A stretch of DNA of 64,000 nucleotides from assembly GCA_012840355.1 (NCBI GenBank), contig DULN01000008.1:101443-165442 (forward strand), given 5' to 3'. Origin of the DNA: Clostridiales bacterium (GTDB lineage: Bacteria > Bacillota > Clostridia > Oscillospirales > CAG-272). Positions 1-8,221 of this stretch are shown piece by piece; position 1 is the first letter of the stretch; each line of letters begins with the position of its first letter. The position numbers were made by a program, and so were the translations under genes. The notes beneath the pieces were generated by a model. The model worked only from the letters and a program-made list of their open reading frames with translations. It searched no databases and was not told where the DNA came from.

Positions 1-624
1 CGTGACGCCGGTAAGCTCATACGATGCGATGCGCGCGTAGCCGTTTAGTTCGGCGCGCATTTTATATGTAGCATCCATGCCGAAGCTTGAGGTATGCCCA
101 AGCAGCTCGCAAAGCTCTTCGAATTTTGGCCCGGTTGTGAGTTTTGCCACTCGCTCGCGCAAAGCGGTAAGCCCGCGTGACTGGCAAGTGTAAATGCGAA
201 GCAGTTCGCCTATACCGGCAAGCTTTTTGAGCGTTTTCCTTGCCGCTGCGGACGACACCTCGGCTATGCCGGCGGCGGTTACAAACGCCGATTCCGAGTC
301 TGTGCTGCGGATGACGGAATAAAAGCGCGAGCGCTCGGCTTGCTGGTCGTCGCGAAGCTCCGAAAGCTGCCGCAGCTCGATGCACAGCCCCTCAAGCAGG
401 TTGGGTTTTGAGCAAAAGTCGCTAAGGATTTCGGCCCGGTAAAGTGGGATATCCGGGTCAGGCTGCACGTCTGCGAGGACCGACAAAAAATACCGGCGCT
501 TTGTAATGTCGGCCGTAATATATGAAAACGACTCGTCAAGCATCAAGTCTGCCGACAGCCGCTCGGCAAAAGAGGTATCGGTAGCTTTGCTTTTGCCTTC
601 GGGGAAAAGCAGGCTCACGCTCAT
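1..624 (-). CDS. MutS-like protein, N-terminal part (runs off the window edge)
   Basis: The 208 N-terminal residues of a protein whose 3' end lies left of the window. The ATG overlaps the stop of the preceding MutS-like gene as ATGA, so translation is probably coupled. The N-terminus (LFPEGKS, then DLMLDESFSYITADI and a segment about RAEILSDF) resembles the leader and connector region of MutS-family proteins that lack the mismatch-recognition domain, and it continues into an alpha-helical, lever-like region. The ATPase domain would lie outside the window and cannot be checked. It is probably the partner of the neighbouring MutS-like ATPase. Family assignment is by resemblance and context, and no substrate can be named. 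Confidence 0.75.
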   Translation of the reverse strand, partial: MSVSLLFPEGKSKATDTSFAERLSADLMLDESFSYITADITKRRYFLSVLADVQPDPDIPLYRAEILSDFCSKPNLLEGLCIELRQLSELRDDQQAERSRFYSVIRSTDSESAFVTAAGIAEVSSAAARKTLKKLAGIGELLRIYTCQSRGLTALRERVAKLTTGPKFEELCELLGHTSSFGMDATYKMRAELNGYARIASYELTGVT

Positions 625-2093
625 GGGTGCACCTCCATTCTGCGCATGAGCGATTCCGGATCAAGCCCGTATTTGCGCAGTATGTCGCGCGCGAATGACG
701 AGCGGAGCGCCGAGCTTTTCATGATGCGGTAAGTGCGACGCGATGGGTCCGTCGGGTCCATCACGGTGTTGAGCATCGGGAAATCGTAGTCTGCCACCTC
801 ATGGAAATGCGTGACGTAAAGACCCATCGCGCCTTTGTCGCGCAATATCCTAGCCGCGCGCAGCGTTAGGTCAAGCCCGCGCTCGGCGTCTGTGCCCGAG
901 TAAGTTTCGTTCATGAATACAAACGCGCCCGCTTTTGCGCGTGAAAGGATTTCGTCGGCGCGCGCAGCTTCCTCTACAAGCCTGCCGCTTCCGGTGAAGT
1001 TTTCGTCGGCGGGGAAATGGGTATAGACGGCAGAAAACGGCCACACTTCGCCCGATTTCGCTACCACGGGCGCGCCGGCGAGCGCGAGGATTAAGTTTAT
1101 CGCCACACCGCGCAAATAAGTCGTTTTGCCGCCGCCGTTTGCGCCCGTGAGGAAAAAGAAGCTCTCGCGCTCGTCAAACTCGGCGTCGTTCGGCACAATC
1201 TCGCAGTTTTTGAGTAGCAGCGACGGGTCGTACATATCGCGCAGCCTAAATACCGGTCGCTCGGATACCGACGGGAAAGCGAAAGGTAGCCCGGCTTTTG
1301 CGGCACGCCGGTAAAAGTCGCGCATCGTAAGGTAAAAGGCAATCTCGCCGCGGTATGCAGTGATAGACGGGTCGAGCGCGCTCTTAAATTTATTGAGAAA
1401 ATCCTCAAGCTCCCGGGCTTCGTCCGGAAGCCTGCGCAGCATCGCTTCGGAATAAAACGGTTCGGTGCGGATTTCTTTCTGCGGGCGGCGCGGGGGGATA
1501 TTGTAGCCAAGCTCCTCCGCCAGCCTGCGTATTCTGCCCGCTATCGGCTCGGTTGCGTCGGGGCAGTCAAGCGATGTGCCATGGGGCGAGAATGTAAGCG
1601 TTGCCTTCGATAGCCTTGCAGCGGCACCGCTTGTTTCGGCAAGCGCTTGCTCAAGCTTTGAGGTTTGCCCGGATAACTCCGAAAAATAGCCGGCAAATCC
1701 TAAAACCAAATCGGAATCGCAGCCTAAAATGTTTTCCGCGAGCCTTGAAAACTCGGCGTATTTTTGCGCGTATCTGCGGAAAAGCAAAAGCTCTTCAAGC
1801 TTGTTTTGCGCAGTGGCATATGCGTCGTACGCCTGCGCGAGAGAAGTTGACGCGCCGCCAAGCGCTTCAAATTGCGTACTGAAGCTATCGTTGCTGCTAT
1901 CCATACCGCAAAGCTTTTTAAAAACTTCTTGGCGGGCGGCTATAAGCGGCGCGGTGCATGGCAGCGCAAGGATTTTTAGCGTGCTTTCCGGCAAAAGCGC
2001 GTCAAGCTTTGTGTCAACAAAAGCCTGCGGGGCTATTTCGCCGGCAGGTTCGTGCTCGCCCCAGAGCAGAGAAGGGAATTTTCCGTGTATCAT
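621..2093 (-). CDS. MutS-family ATPase lacking the mismatch-recognition domain
   Basis: About 490 residues. A helical core (residues 60-290) is followed by a MutS-type ABC ATPase: Walker A TGANGGGKTTYLRG near residue 315, a signature-like GSGRLVEEAARADEIL, a Walker B-like FVFMNETYSGTD in which Asn replaces the usual first Asp, and an H-loop YVTHFHEVA. There is no mismatch-binding domain I and no Smr nuclease domain, so it is neither MutS1 nor MutS2. The ATG at 2093 is chosen over one 15 bases upstream because it follows GGGAG and forms an ATGA overlap with the stop of the XRE gene. It is the second gene of a three-gene coupled operon. MutS fold and ATP binding are well supported; its biological role is not known. 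Confidence 0.88.
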   Translation of the reverse strand: MIHGKFPSLLWGEHEPAGEIAPQAFVDTKLDALLPESTLKILALPCTAPLIAARQEVFKKLCGMDSSNDSFSTQFEALGGASTSLAQAYDAYATAQNKLEELLLFRRYAQKYAEFSRLAENILGCDSDLVLGFAGYFSELSGQTSKLEQALAETSGAAARLSKATLTFSPHGTSLDCPDATEPIAGRIRRLAEELGYNIPPRRPQKEIRTEPFYSEAMLRRLPDEARELEDFLNKFKSALDPSITAYRGEIAFYLTMRDFYRRAAKAGLPFAFPSVSERPVFRLRDMYDPSLLLKNCEIVPNDAEFDERESFFFLTGANGGGKTTYLRGVAINLILALAGAPVVAKSGEVWPFSAVYTHFPADENFTGSGRLVEEAARADEILSRAKAGAFVFMNETYSGTDAERGLDLTLRAARILRDKGAMGLYVTHFHEVADYDFPMLNTVMDPTDPSRRTYRIMKSSALRSSFARDILRKYGLDPESLMRRMEVHP

Positions 2094-3286
2094 GCGCTTT
2101 TCTCCCAAAGGATTTTATTGCCACAAACAAGGCAGCCGCCGGGCTTAAGCAGCAATATAAGCTTTTCCTCCGGTATAGGGCCGGCCGCTACCGCGACGTC
2201 GAGCGAGCAGTATGCGATATGGGGCGAGGCAGGGTCGGTCGCCGCGAAAATGAGCTGACCGGAGTTGCGGTTTTTTGTAGCTATATCGGCATTGCGCAGC
2301 GCTTGCCAGTCGCCGTCTGCAAGTATAATGTTGATGTCGCAGTTGCAGGAGACTTTTGATGCCCACTCGGCGGCGCACGCGCCTTGAAGCAGCATCGTAA
2401 AGTGCCGCCCGAACCGCCGCGCAAGCCAATTGCCGTCGGGAAGCCCGTTTTCGCCTGCCGCCCAGCAGCCGGTTTCTGCAAAATTTAGCGTGTAGCCGTA
2501 TGCCGGCACCTTATGCCCGCACTTGCAGCGCTCGGGATAATAGCCTAAAAGCTGGCCCGCGCACTTTGGGCAGGTGAAAAGCGTTGGAATAGAGCCGCAT
2601 CGTTCGTACTCGCCTTGATTAAAAGATTTCCTGCGCAGTATGTATAGCGCTTCGCCGTCGACCGCACCGGCTAGCACCGCGCTTTCGATGTACGAGAGAT
2701 ACGAGTACACGTCAAGCGGGAGTATGTCGAGATAGTGGCAGTCAAGCTCGCCGGAAATCACCTTGCTCACGATAGTGTAAACCCCATACTGCCCGAGCAG
2801 CGGGACAAGCTTTTCAAGCAGCACGATGTCCATGTCTGCGATATTGTCGAAAGTCACCGACCTCAGCAGCTTTTCCGAGTCGGTGTCGCAGAGGTACTCG
2901 GCGAGCGCCACAACGCTTGATATGTCGATGCCGTTTTTAGCCATGCTGTCGGAGAGCTTTGAAAGGATGCTTGGCTTGAGGTACGGCGCAAGGCCGACCA
3001 CATCGCGTGCGTTCACCGAATGCGGCACTCGTCCTGCAAGCACGCTTTCAAGTATTTCGGCTTCCCCCTCGGTCGGCTCGCCGGCGGCGATAAGCAGGGA
3101 GGTGGGCACGCCGAAGATTTCGGCAATCGATTTTAGTATCGAGATATCGGGGAAGCTGTCCCCGCACTCGTATTTTGAGATTGCTTGCCTGGTTAGATTA
3201 AGTTTGTCGGCAAGCTCTGACTGGGTCATGTCGGCATTTTTCCTTAGCCGTGCTAAAAATGCGCCGAACTTCCTCGTATCAAACAT
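2090..3286 (-). CDS. XRE-family regulator with C-terminal zinc ribbon and Rossmann-like region
   Basis: Residues 5-65 form a Cro/C1-type helix-turn-helix (LRKNADMTQSELADKLNLT, then RQAISKYECG). A helical middle part follows, then a four-cysteine zinc ribbon (CPKC...CKC around residues 239-256). The last 130 residues end in LLLKPGGCLVCG, which recalls the late strand of class I methyltransferases; zinc ribbon plus such a fold is the layout of RlmA-type enzymes, but no clear SAM-binding glycine loop is visible. The start at 3286 is preferred because GGAGG lies 7 bases upstream. First gene of the operon with the two MutS-like proteins (ATGA overlap). It may regulate this operon or sense a ligand through its C-terminus. 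Confidence 0.82.
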   Translation of the reverse strand: MFDTRKFGAFLARLRKNADMTQSELADKLNLTRQAISKYECGDSFPDISILKSIAEIFGVPTSLLIAAGEPTEGEAEILESVLAGRVPHSVNARDVVGLAPYLKPSILSKLSDSMAKNGIDISSVVALAEYLCDTDSEKLLRSVTFDNIADMDIVLLEKLVPLLGQYGVYTIVSKVISGELDCHYLDILPLDVYSYLSYIESAVLAGAVDGEALYILRRKSFNQGEYERCGSIPTLFTCPKCAGQLLGYYPERCKCGHKVPAYGYTLNFAETGCWAAGENGLPDGNWLARRFGRHFTMLLQGACAAEWASKVSCNCDINIILADGDWQALRNADIATKNRNSGQLIFAATDPASPHIAYCSLDVAVAAGPIPEEKLILLLKPGGCLVCGNKILWEKSA

Positions 3287-3400
3287 CGGCATGCCTCCGC
3301 AAAATCTAAAGTTTATAAAAAAGCACGGTTAAAACTTCAGTTTTTTATATGGTATCACGAAAGGCGCCGCCTTTCAAGCAAAGGTTGGTTGCGCGCCGGC

Positions 3401-3429
3401 TTGCTAAACCGGCAAGGGTGTGTTATAAT
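3401..3429 (+). promoter_or_regulatory. Sigma-A-type promoter of the heavy-metal-binding protein gene
   Basis: TTGCTA, 17 bases, TATAAT. The -35 box sits inside an imperfect inverted repeat (GCCGG...CCGGC) that could serve as an operator. Confidence 0.6.
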
Positions 3430-3463
3430 AACTAAAAAGTATACTAAAAGTGGTGAAAATAGT

Positions 3464-3679
3464 ATGAAAATCACGTTAAAAATCAAAGGGATGAGCTGCG
3501 AGCATTGCAAAATGCGCGTGGAGAAGGCGCTTTCGGCAATCCAGGGAGTGAGCAAAGTGGACGTTTCGCTGTTTTGGAAAAACGCCACTATCGAGGCAAG
3601 CTCCGATATTCCCGATGAGAAGCTGAAGGGCGCAATAACCGAAGCCGGTTACGAAGTCACAGATATAAAGCGCAAATAA
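3464..3679 (+). CDS. Heavy-metal-associated (HMA) domain protein, CopZ-like metallochaperone
   Basis: A 71-residue stand-alone HMA domain with the metal-binding motif GMSCEHC (Cys12 and Cys15) and a predicted beta-alpha-beta-beta-alpha-beta pattern. Such proteins bind Cu(I) or similar soft metals in the cytoplasm and pass them to P-type ATPases or repressors. The start is the ATG that opens the HMA domain, preceded by GGTGA. No copper ATPase or CsoR lies next to it, so its partner is elsewhere. The metal is not proven by sequence; mercury binding is possible but the operon context for it is absent. Confidence 0.88.
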   Translation: MKITLKIKGMSCEHCKMRVEKALSAIQGVSKVDVSLFWKNATIEASSDIPDEKLKGAITEAGYEVTDIKRK

Positions 3680-3729
3680 GCCTTCACATAATACTAAGGC
3701 TACATCTGTAGTGAAATTGTGCGCGGGTG

Positions 3730-3758
3730 TTGATATTCCGCTAGGAAAGTGGTATAAT
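3730..3758 (+). promoter_or_regulatory. Sigma-A-type promoter of the MATE exporter gene
   Basis: TTGATA, 17 bases, TATAAT; initiation is expected near 3765. Confidence 0.8.
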
Positions 3759-3789
3759 CCATAGGGTTCTACCACTTGCGTGATGGCTT

Positions 3790-5292
3790 TTGCCCGCGCG
3801 TGCTTGGAGGGTATTTGCAACGAATAAGCTAACTCGCTTGCTTCGCGATGCCGGCGAAGCGGATATGACGGAAGGCCCGATATGGCGCCATATAATGGAG
3901 TTTTCGATACCGACCGTTATTGGGCTTATATTTCAACAGCTCTATAATACTGTCGACACCTTGGTGGTCGGTAAGTTTGTCGGCAAAGAGGCGCTCGCGG
4001 CGGTCGGCAGCACCGGCAGCATCGTAAACATGCTCGTCGCGCTCTGCGCCGGCATATCGCTCGGCGCCGGCGTCGTTATTTCGCAACATTACGGCGCGAA
4101 GGACTATGAACGGCTGCGACGGGCGTTGCATACCACCGTCGTTGTGACTGCAGTGCTCTCGGTTTTGGCGACGGTTGCGGGAATAGTTTTAACCAAGCCT
4201 ATGCTGCGCCTTATGTCAACGCCAAAGGATGTTTTTGGACAGGCGAATACTTACCTGACCATCTATTTTGCGGGCATTTCCGGCCTTCTTATTTATAACA
4301 TGGGTTCCGGCGTGCTCAGGGCGGTCGGAAACTCGCGGCTGCCGCTTTATTTTTTGTGCCTATGCGCGATGCTCAATGTCGTGCTCGACCTTGTTTTTGT
4401 AATCGCTTTCGGGTGGGGCGTGGCCGGCGTGGCATATGCGACAATCCTGTCGCAGTTTATTTCAGCAGGGCTTGAGATTTTCGTTTTGTCCCGTGGGGAC
4501 AAGCCTTATACTATAAAATGGCACCATCTGCGCGTCTCGGTTGAGGAGCTAAAGCAGATTGTGCGGATTGGCATGCCTTCGGGCGTCCAGCAGGCAATAA
4601 CATCGTTTTCAAATGTTTTCGTCCAGTCATACATAAACTATTTCGGCACCGCGTGTATGGCTGGCTGGTCAAGCTACAGCAAGCTCGACGTCTTCCTTTT
4701 GATACCGATGCAAAGCATAGCGATGGCTTCGACTACATTTGTCGGGCAGAACTACGGAGCGGGCAAGCTTGACCGGGCAAGGGAAGGCGTCAAAAGGTCG
4801 CTCACTTTTTCGGTTATAATCACCGCGGCTCTTTGCGTGGTTATGGTGCTGCTCAGGGTGCCGCTGCTAAAGCTATTCAACGACGACCCTGAGGTTATCG
4901 ATTACGGCGCAAAGTTTATTGCGTTGATCTCGCCGTTTTATATCGTCACCAGCATAAACCAGATTTACGCGGGCGCGCTGCGCGGGGTTGGCAGCTCGCG
5001 GATACCCACTGCGATTATGCTGTTTTCGTTTGTGATTTTCCGCCAGGCGTACTTGTTCGTCAACCGCCTGCTCGGGCATTACTTCGTTCTCACCGCGCTC
5101 GCATACCCGGTAGGTTGGGTGGTGTGTAGCATACTTATGACGATAGCATACCGGCGCAGCGTGCTTATAAAGCATACCTCGGGGCACCACATCCCGCGCC
5201 ATGCCGATGCTTTAGCCGTCGCCGGCAGCCATACGGACGACGACTCCGGCTCTGACACTTCGGCTAAAGCGGGGCTGACCGCGGACGAGTGA
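3790..5292 (+). CDS. MATE-family multidrug efflux transporter
   Basis: Twelve hydrophobic segments and the family's N-terminal pattern (MTEGPIWRHIMEFSIPTVIG, then LFQQLYNTVDTLVVGKFVG) identify a MATE antiporter, which exports cationic drugs or metabolites using a Na+ or H+ gradient. The start is uncertain. A TTG at 3790 gives the longest form, but the ATG at 3865 (MTEGPI) matches the usual start of the family. A strong GGAGGG at 3806-3811 has no in-frame start at normal spacing; the nearest is a TTG at 3838. It carries its own promoter and is followed 6 bases later by the RNA methyltransferase gene. The hydrophilic C-terminal tail is Asp/Ser-rich. Confidence 0.92.
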   Translation: MPARAWRVFATNKLTRLLRDAGEADMTEGPIWRHIMEFSIPTVIGLIFQQLYNTVDTLVVGKFVGKEALAAVGSTGSIVNMLVALCAGISLGAGVVISQHYGAKDYERLRRALHTTVVVTAVLSVLATVAGIVLTKPMLRLMSTPKDVFGQANTYLTIYFAGISGLLIYNMGSGVLRAVGNSRLPLYFLCLCAMLNVVLDLVFVIAFGWGVAGVAYATILSQFISAGLEIFVLSRGDKPYTIKWHHLRVSVEELKQIVRIGMPSGVQQAITSFSNVFVQSYINYFGTACMAGWSSYSKLDVFLLIPMQSIAMASTTFVGQNYGAGKLDRAREGVKRSLTFSVIITAALCVVMVLLRVPLLKLFNDDPEVIDYGAKFIALISPFYIVTSINQIYAGALRGVGSSRIPTAIMLFSFVIFRQAYLFVNRLLGHYFVLTALAYPVGWVVCSILMTIAYRRSVLIKHTSGHHIPRHADALAVAGSHTDDDSGSDTSAKAGLTADE

Positions 5293-5298
5293 GTTTTT

Positions 5299-6066
5299 AT
5301 GCGAAAAGAAGAGTCAAGGTTTGTTTCAAACTGCGTTTTTGAAGGCATTATATCGATACGGGCGCTGATTGATGGCGCAAGGCTCGGCACGACCGACCGC
5401 AAAATCGAGCGTGTGCTATACGACCCTGAAAGGTATGCCGACGCGCGCAAGCGCCCGGAACTTATGTGGCTAAAAAAGACCGGCGAGCGCTTGGGTTTTG
5501 AGGTAGCTGAGTGCAGGCGAGAGGAGATAGACGAGCTAGCCACAGGCAGCTCGCACGGCGGGCTTTTGGCAATCGCCGGTGAGCGCACGTTTGGCGCTCC
5601 CGACCCGGTCCCGGGCGGTTTTTATATGTTGCTCGAGGGCATTGAGGACCCATATAATTTCGGCTATGCGCTGCGCAGCATATATGCTGCGGGCGCCAAC
5701 GGCGTGGTTATGACGCCGCGCAACTGGATGTCGGCGGCGGGCGTGGTATGCCGGGCATCGGCAGGCGCATCTGAGCTTATGCCGCTGTCGGTCGCAGAGC
5801 CGGAGGAAGCCGTGCGAATATTCCGCGAGCGGGGGTACAAAATCGTATGCGCCGACCTGCGGGAAGCAGTATGCGCGTTTGACGCAGACCTCTCGCGCCC
5901 GCTGCTCGTCATAGTCGGCGGGGAGCGGCGAGGCATATCTCGCGCCCTACTCGAGCTTGCAGATTTGCGGGTTTTGCTCCCGTATGGTCGGGAGTTTTCC
6001 GCATCCCTTTCGGCAGCCTCCGCCGCCTCGATTATCGCGTATGAAGTGCTGCGCCAAAATAGATAG
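5299..6066 (+). CDS. SpoU/TrmH-family RNA 2'-O-methyltransferase
   Basis: 255 residues with the SPOUT pattern: an N-terminal substrate-binding part, then motif 1 around residues 112-128 (LLEGIEDPYNFGYALRS), motif 2 LVIVGGERRGIS and motif 3 LPYGREFSASLSAASAASII. These form the trefoil-knot SAM site that methylates ribose 2'-OH in rRNA or tRNA. It lacks the usual NPxNxG wording in motif 1 (DPYNFG instead) and has REFSASLSAAS for the standard SLNVS, so the exact target cannot be named. Probably co-transcribed with the MATE gene just upstream, and ends at a bidirectional terminator. Confidence 0.88.
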   Translation: MRKEESRFVSNCVFEGIISIRALIDGARLGTTDRKIERVLYDPERYADARKRPELMWLKKTGERLGFEVAECRREEIDELATGSSHGGLLAIAGERTFGAPDPVPGGFYMLLEGIEDPYNFGYALRSIYAAGANGVVMTPRNWMSAAGVVCRASAGASELMPLSVAEPEEAVRIFRERGYKIVCADLREAVCAFDADLSRPLLVIVGGERRGISRALLELADLRVLLPYGREFSASLSAASAASIIAYEVLRQNR

Positions 6067-6082
6067 GACCATAAAAAAAACA

Positions 6083-6120
6083 GCCGCCGAAGCGGAGGTT
6101 TCCGCATCGGCGGCGTTTTT
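6083..6120. terminator. Bidirectional terminator
   Basis: GCCGCCGA...TCGGCGGC stem with a T-run on one side and an A-run on the other. It sits between convergent genes and can end both. Confidence 0.85.
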
Positions 6121-6121
6121 A

Positions 6122-8221
6122 TTAGGTTTGGATGCCCTTAAACTGGGTTTGGTAGAGATTGTAGTAGACGCCTTTTGCCGCAAGCAGCTCTTCGTGGTTG
6201 CCGGACTCGACTATGCGTCCGTTTTCGACGACTATGATTTTGTCGGCGTCACGTATCGTCGAGAGCCGGTGCGCAATTATGAGGCTTGTGCGCCCTTGCA
6301 TCAGCCTAATCATCGCCTGCTGGATTTGCATTTCGGTTCGCGTGTCGACGCTCGAGGTCGCCTCGTCGAGTATGAGTATCTTCGGGTCGGCGAGCACCGC
6401 GCGCGCGATGGATAAGAGCTGCCTTTGCCCTTGGCTGAGGTTGCTGCCCGACTCGGTAAGCAGCGTTTCGTAGCCTTGCGGCAGCCTGTCGATGAAGGTA
6501 TCGGCTTCCGCGGTGGCGGCAGCCTTGCGAAGCTGTTCTTCGGTCGCGTCAAGCTTGCCGAACTTGATGTTGCCACCAATCGTGTCGGAAAAGAGAATAG
6601 TGTCCTGCAAGACGATGGCAATAGCCGAGCGAAGGTCGGATTTCTTAATCGTCCTTATATCGCGCCCGTCGAGCTTAATCGCGCCGGAATCGATGTCGTA
6701 AAAGCGCAAAAGCAGATTTACAATCGTTGTCTTGCCCGCGCCGGTGCGTCCGACGATCGCGATTTTCTGCCCGGCTTTGACCTCTAGGTCAAAGCCTTTG
6801 AGCACAGGCTCGCCGGGCTTGTACGAGAATTGGACATCCTCAAACGAAAGGTCGCCGCGGACCGACGAGACGTCGAGCGGCTCGCCGCTGTCGTCGCGTT
6901 CGCTGGGCGCGTCCATTATCTCAAACACGCGTTCGGCGCCGGCGACCGCGGTGATTATCGAGCTGTATTGGTTAGCTATCTCGGTAAGCGGGCGGGTGAA
7001 CTGCTTTGAGTACTGGATAAACGCCTGAATTACACCTATTGTAATCGCGCCGTTGAGCGCGAGTACGCCGCCGGTGACGGCGACGATTAAAAATCCCAAG
7101 TTGCCGATGACGTTCATCATCGGGCCCATAAGCCCACCGAAGACGCTTGCGGTAATACCGACGCGGCGCAGCTCGTTACTGTAGTCATCGAACTCCTCGA
7201 TGGCTTTATCCTCGTAGCCGTAAGCCATAACCGTCTTGTAGCCGGTAACAATCTCCTCGATGTGTCCGTTGAGGCTCCCGAGCACGCGCTGCTGCCTTAC
7301 GAAATACTTACGCATGATGGACGATAGCTTTGTGGAGGAGAACACCGTTAACGGGATTATTACGATCGCCGCGAGAGTCATTATCGGGCTGTAGTAGAGC
7401 ATCATCACAAGCGAGCCGACGAGCGTTATCGCGCCCGAGAAAAGCGAGGCGATCGAAGAAGAGATAGCCATTGAGATGTTGTCGACGTCGTTTGTCATGC
7501 GGCTCATCAGGTCGCCGTGGCGGTGGGAGTCGATAAACTTAATATGCAGGTATGAGATCCGCTCGAACAGTTCGGCTCGCATGCGGTAGACGGTATTCTG
7601 CGAGAGCTTAGCCGACCAAATATTTGCCAGATACGTAAACGCCGAGGACGCTATATAAATCGCGACCATCCCTAAAAGCGAAAGCACAAGCCGCTCCCAC
7701 AAAAACGAAAACGTGCCGTCGGGGTTTTTGTGGAGGATAGAGTCGATAGCGATTCGCTGAAGCGCCGGGCCTGCTAGCGTCGCGGCGGTAGTGAGTAACG
7801 TCATTACTAGCAGCCCTAGCACTAGCAGCTTTGCCGATCCGAGGTAGGAAAAGAGCCTCTTTGCCGTTTTCCATAGGTCCTTCGGCTTTTCCTTAATCAT
7901 CCCCCGCATCATCGGGGGCCCGCCGCGACCAGGGCCGCCGCGCCCTTCCTCCATCCGGCGCTTAAGAAGCTCGTTGTCGTCAAGATCGTCGGTAGGAATG
8001 CGCCGCTTTCTGCGCGGCGGGGCGGTTTTTTCGTTTGGAACTTTGCCTTCCGGGCTGCCAAAAGACCCATGCGTCGTTTTGCCGTTTGGTACGGAGTTAG
8101 GGGGGACATTGCCCGCAGGGGCGCCGTTATCAGGCTCCTGCCCCGGGTTTTGGATTGGGGGGATACCGTTTGGGGCAATATCAGTCCCGTTTGGCGCTTT
8201 TTCTTTTTTACCCTTAGGCAC
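6122..8221 (-). CDS. ABC exporter half-transporter, catalytic subunit
   Basis: About 699 residues: a Pro/Asn/Gly-rich hydrophilic N-terminus (roughly 100 residues, repeated PNG motifs, then GGPGRGGPP), a six-helix exporter membrane domain, and an ATPase with Walker A GRTGAGKTT, Q-loop VLQDTILFSD, signature LSQGQRQLLSIARA, Walker B ILILDEATSSVD and H-loop IAHRLST. All catalytic residues are intact. A GTG at 8221 is chosen because AGGGGG lies 8 bases upstream; it overlaps the stop of the upstream ABC gene by 8 bases. With that gene it should form a heterodimeric multidrug or lipid exporter in the plasma membrane. The long disordered extension is unusual. Confidence 0.92.
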   Translation of the reverse strand: MPKGKKEKAPNGTDIAPNGIPPIQNPGQEPDNGAPAGNVPPNSVPNGKTTHGSFGSPEGKVPNEKTAPPRRKRRIPTDDLDDNELLKRRMEEGRGGPGRGGPPMMRGMIKEKPKDLWKTAKRLFSYLGSAKLLVLGLLVMTLLTTAATLAGPALQRIAIDSILHKNPDGTFSFLWERLVLSLLGMVAIYIASSAFTYLANIWSAKLSQNTVYRMRAELFERISYLHIKFIDSHRHGDLMSRMTNDVDNISMAISSSIASLFSGAITLVGSLVMMLYYSPIMTLAAIVIIPLTVFSSTKLSSIMRKYFVRQQRVLGSLNGHIEEIVTGYKTVMAYGYEDKAIEEFDDYSNELRRVGITASVFGGLMGPMMNVIGNLGFLIVAVTGGVLALNGAITIGVIQAFIQYSKQFTRPLTEIANQYSSIITAVAGAERVFEIMDAPSERDDSGEPLDVSSVRGDLSFEDVQFSYKPGEPVLKGFDLEVKAGQKIAIVGRTGAGKTTIVNLLLRFYDIDSGAIKLDGRDIRTIKKSDLRSAIAIVLQDTILFSDTIGGNIKFGKLDATEEQLRKAAATAEADTFIDRLPQGYETLLTESGSNLSQGQRQLLSIARAVLADPKILILDEATSSVDTRTEMQIQQAMIRLMQGRTSLIIAHRLSTIRDADKIIVVENGRIVESGNHEELLAAKGVYYNLYQTQFKGIQT

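Noticed and set aside
621..2093. MutS1 or MutS2 assignment
   Set aside because: No mismatch-recognition domain (no Phe-x-Glu motif) and no Smr domain; the length of 490 residues fits neither.
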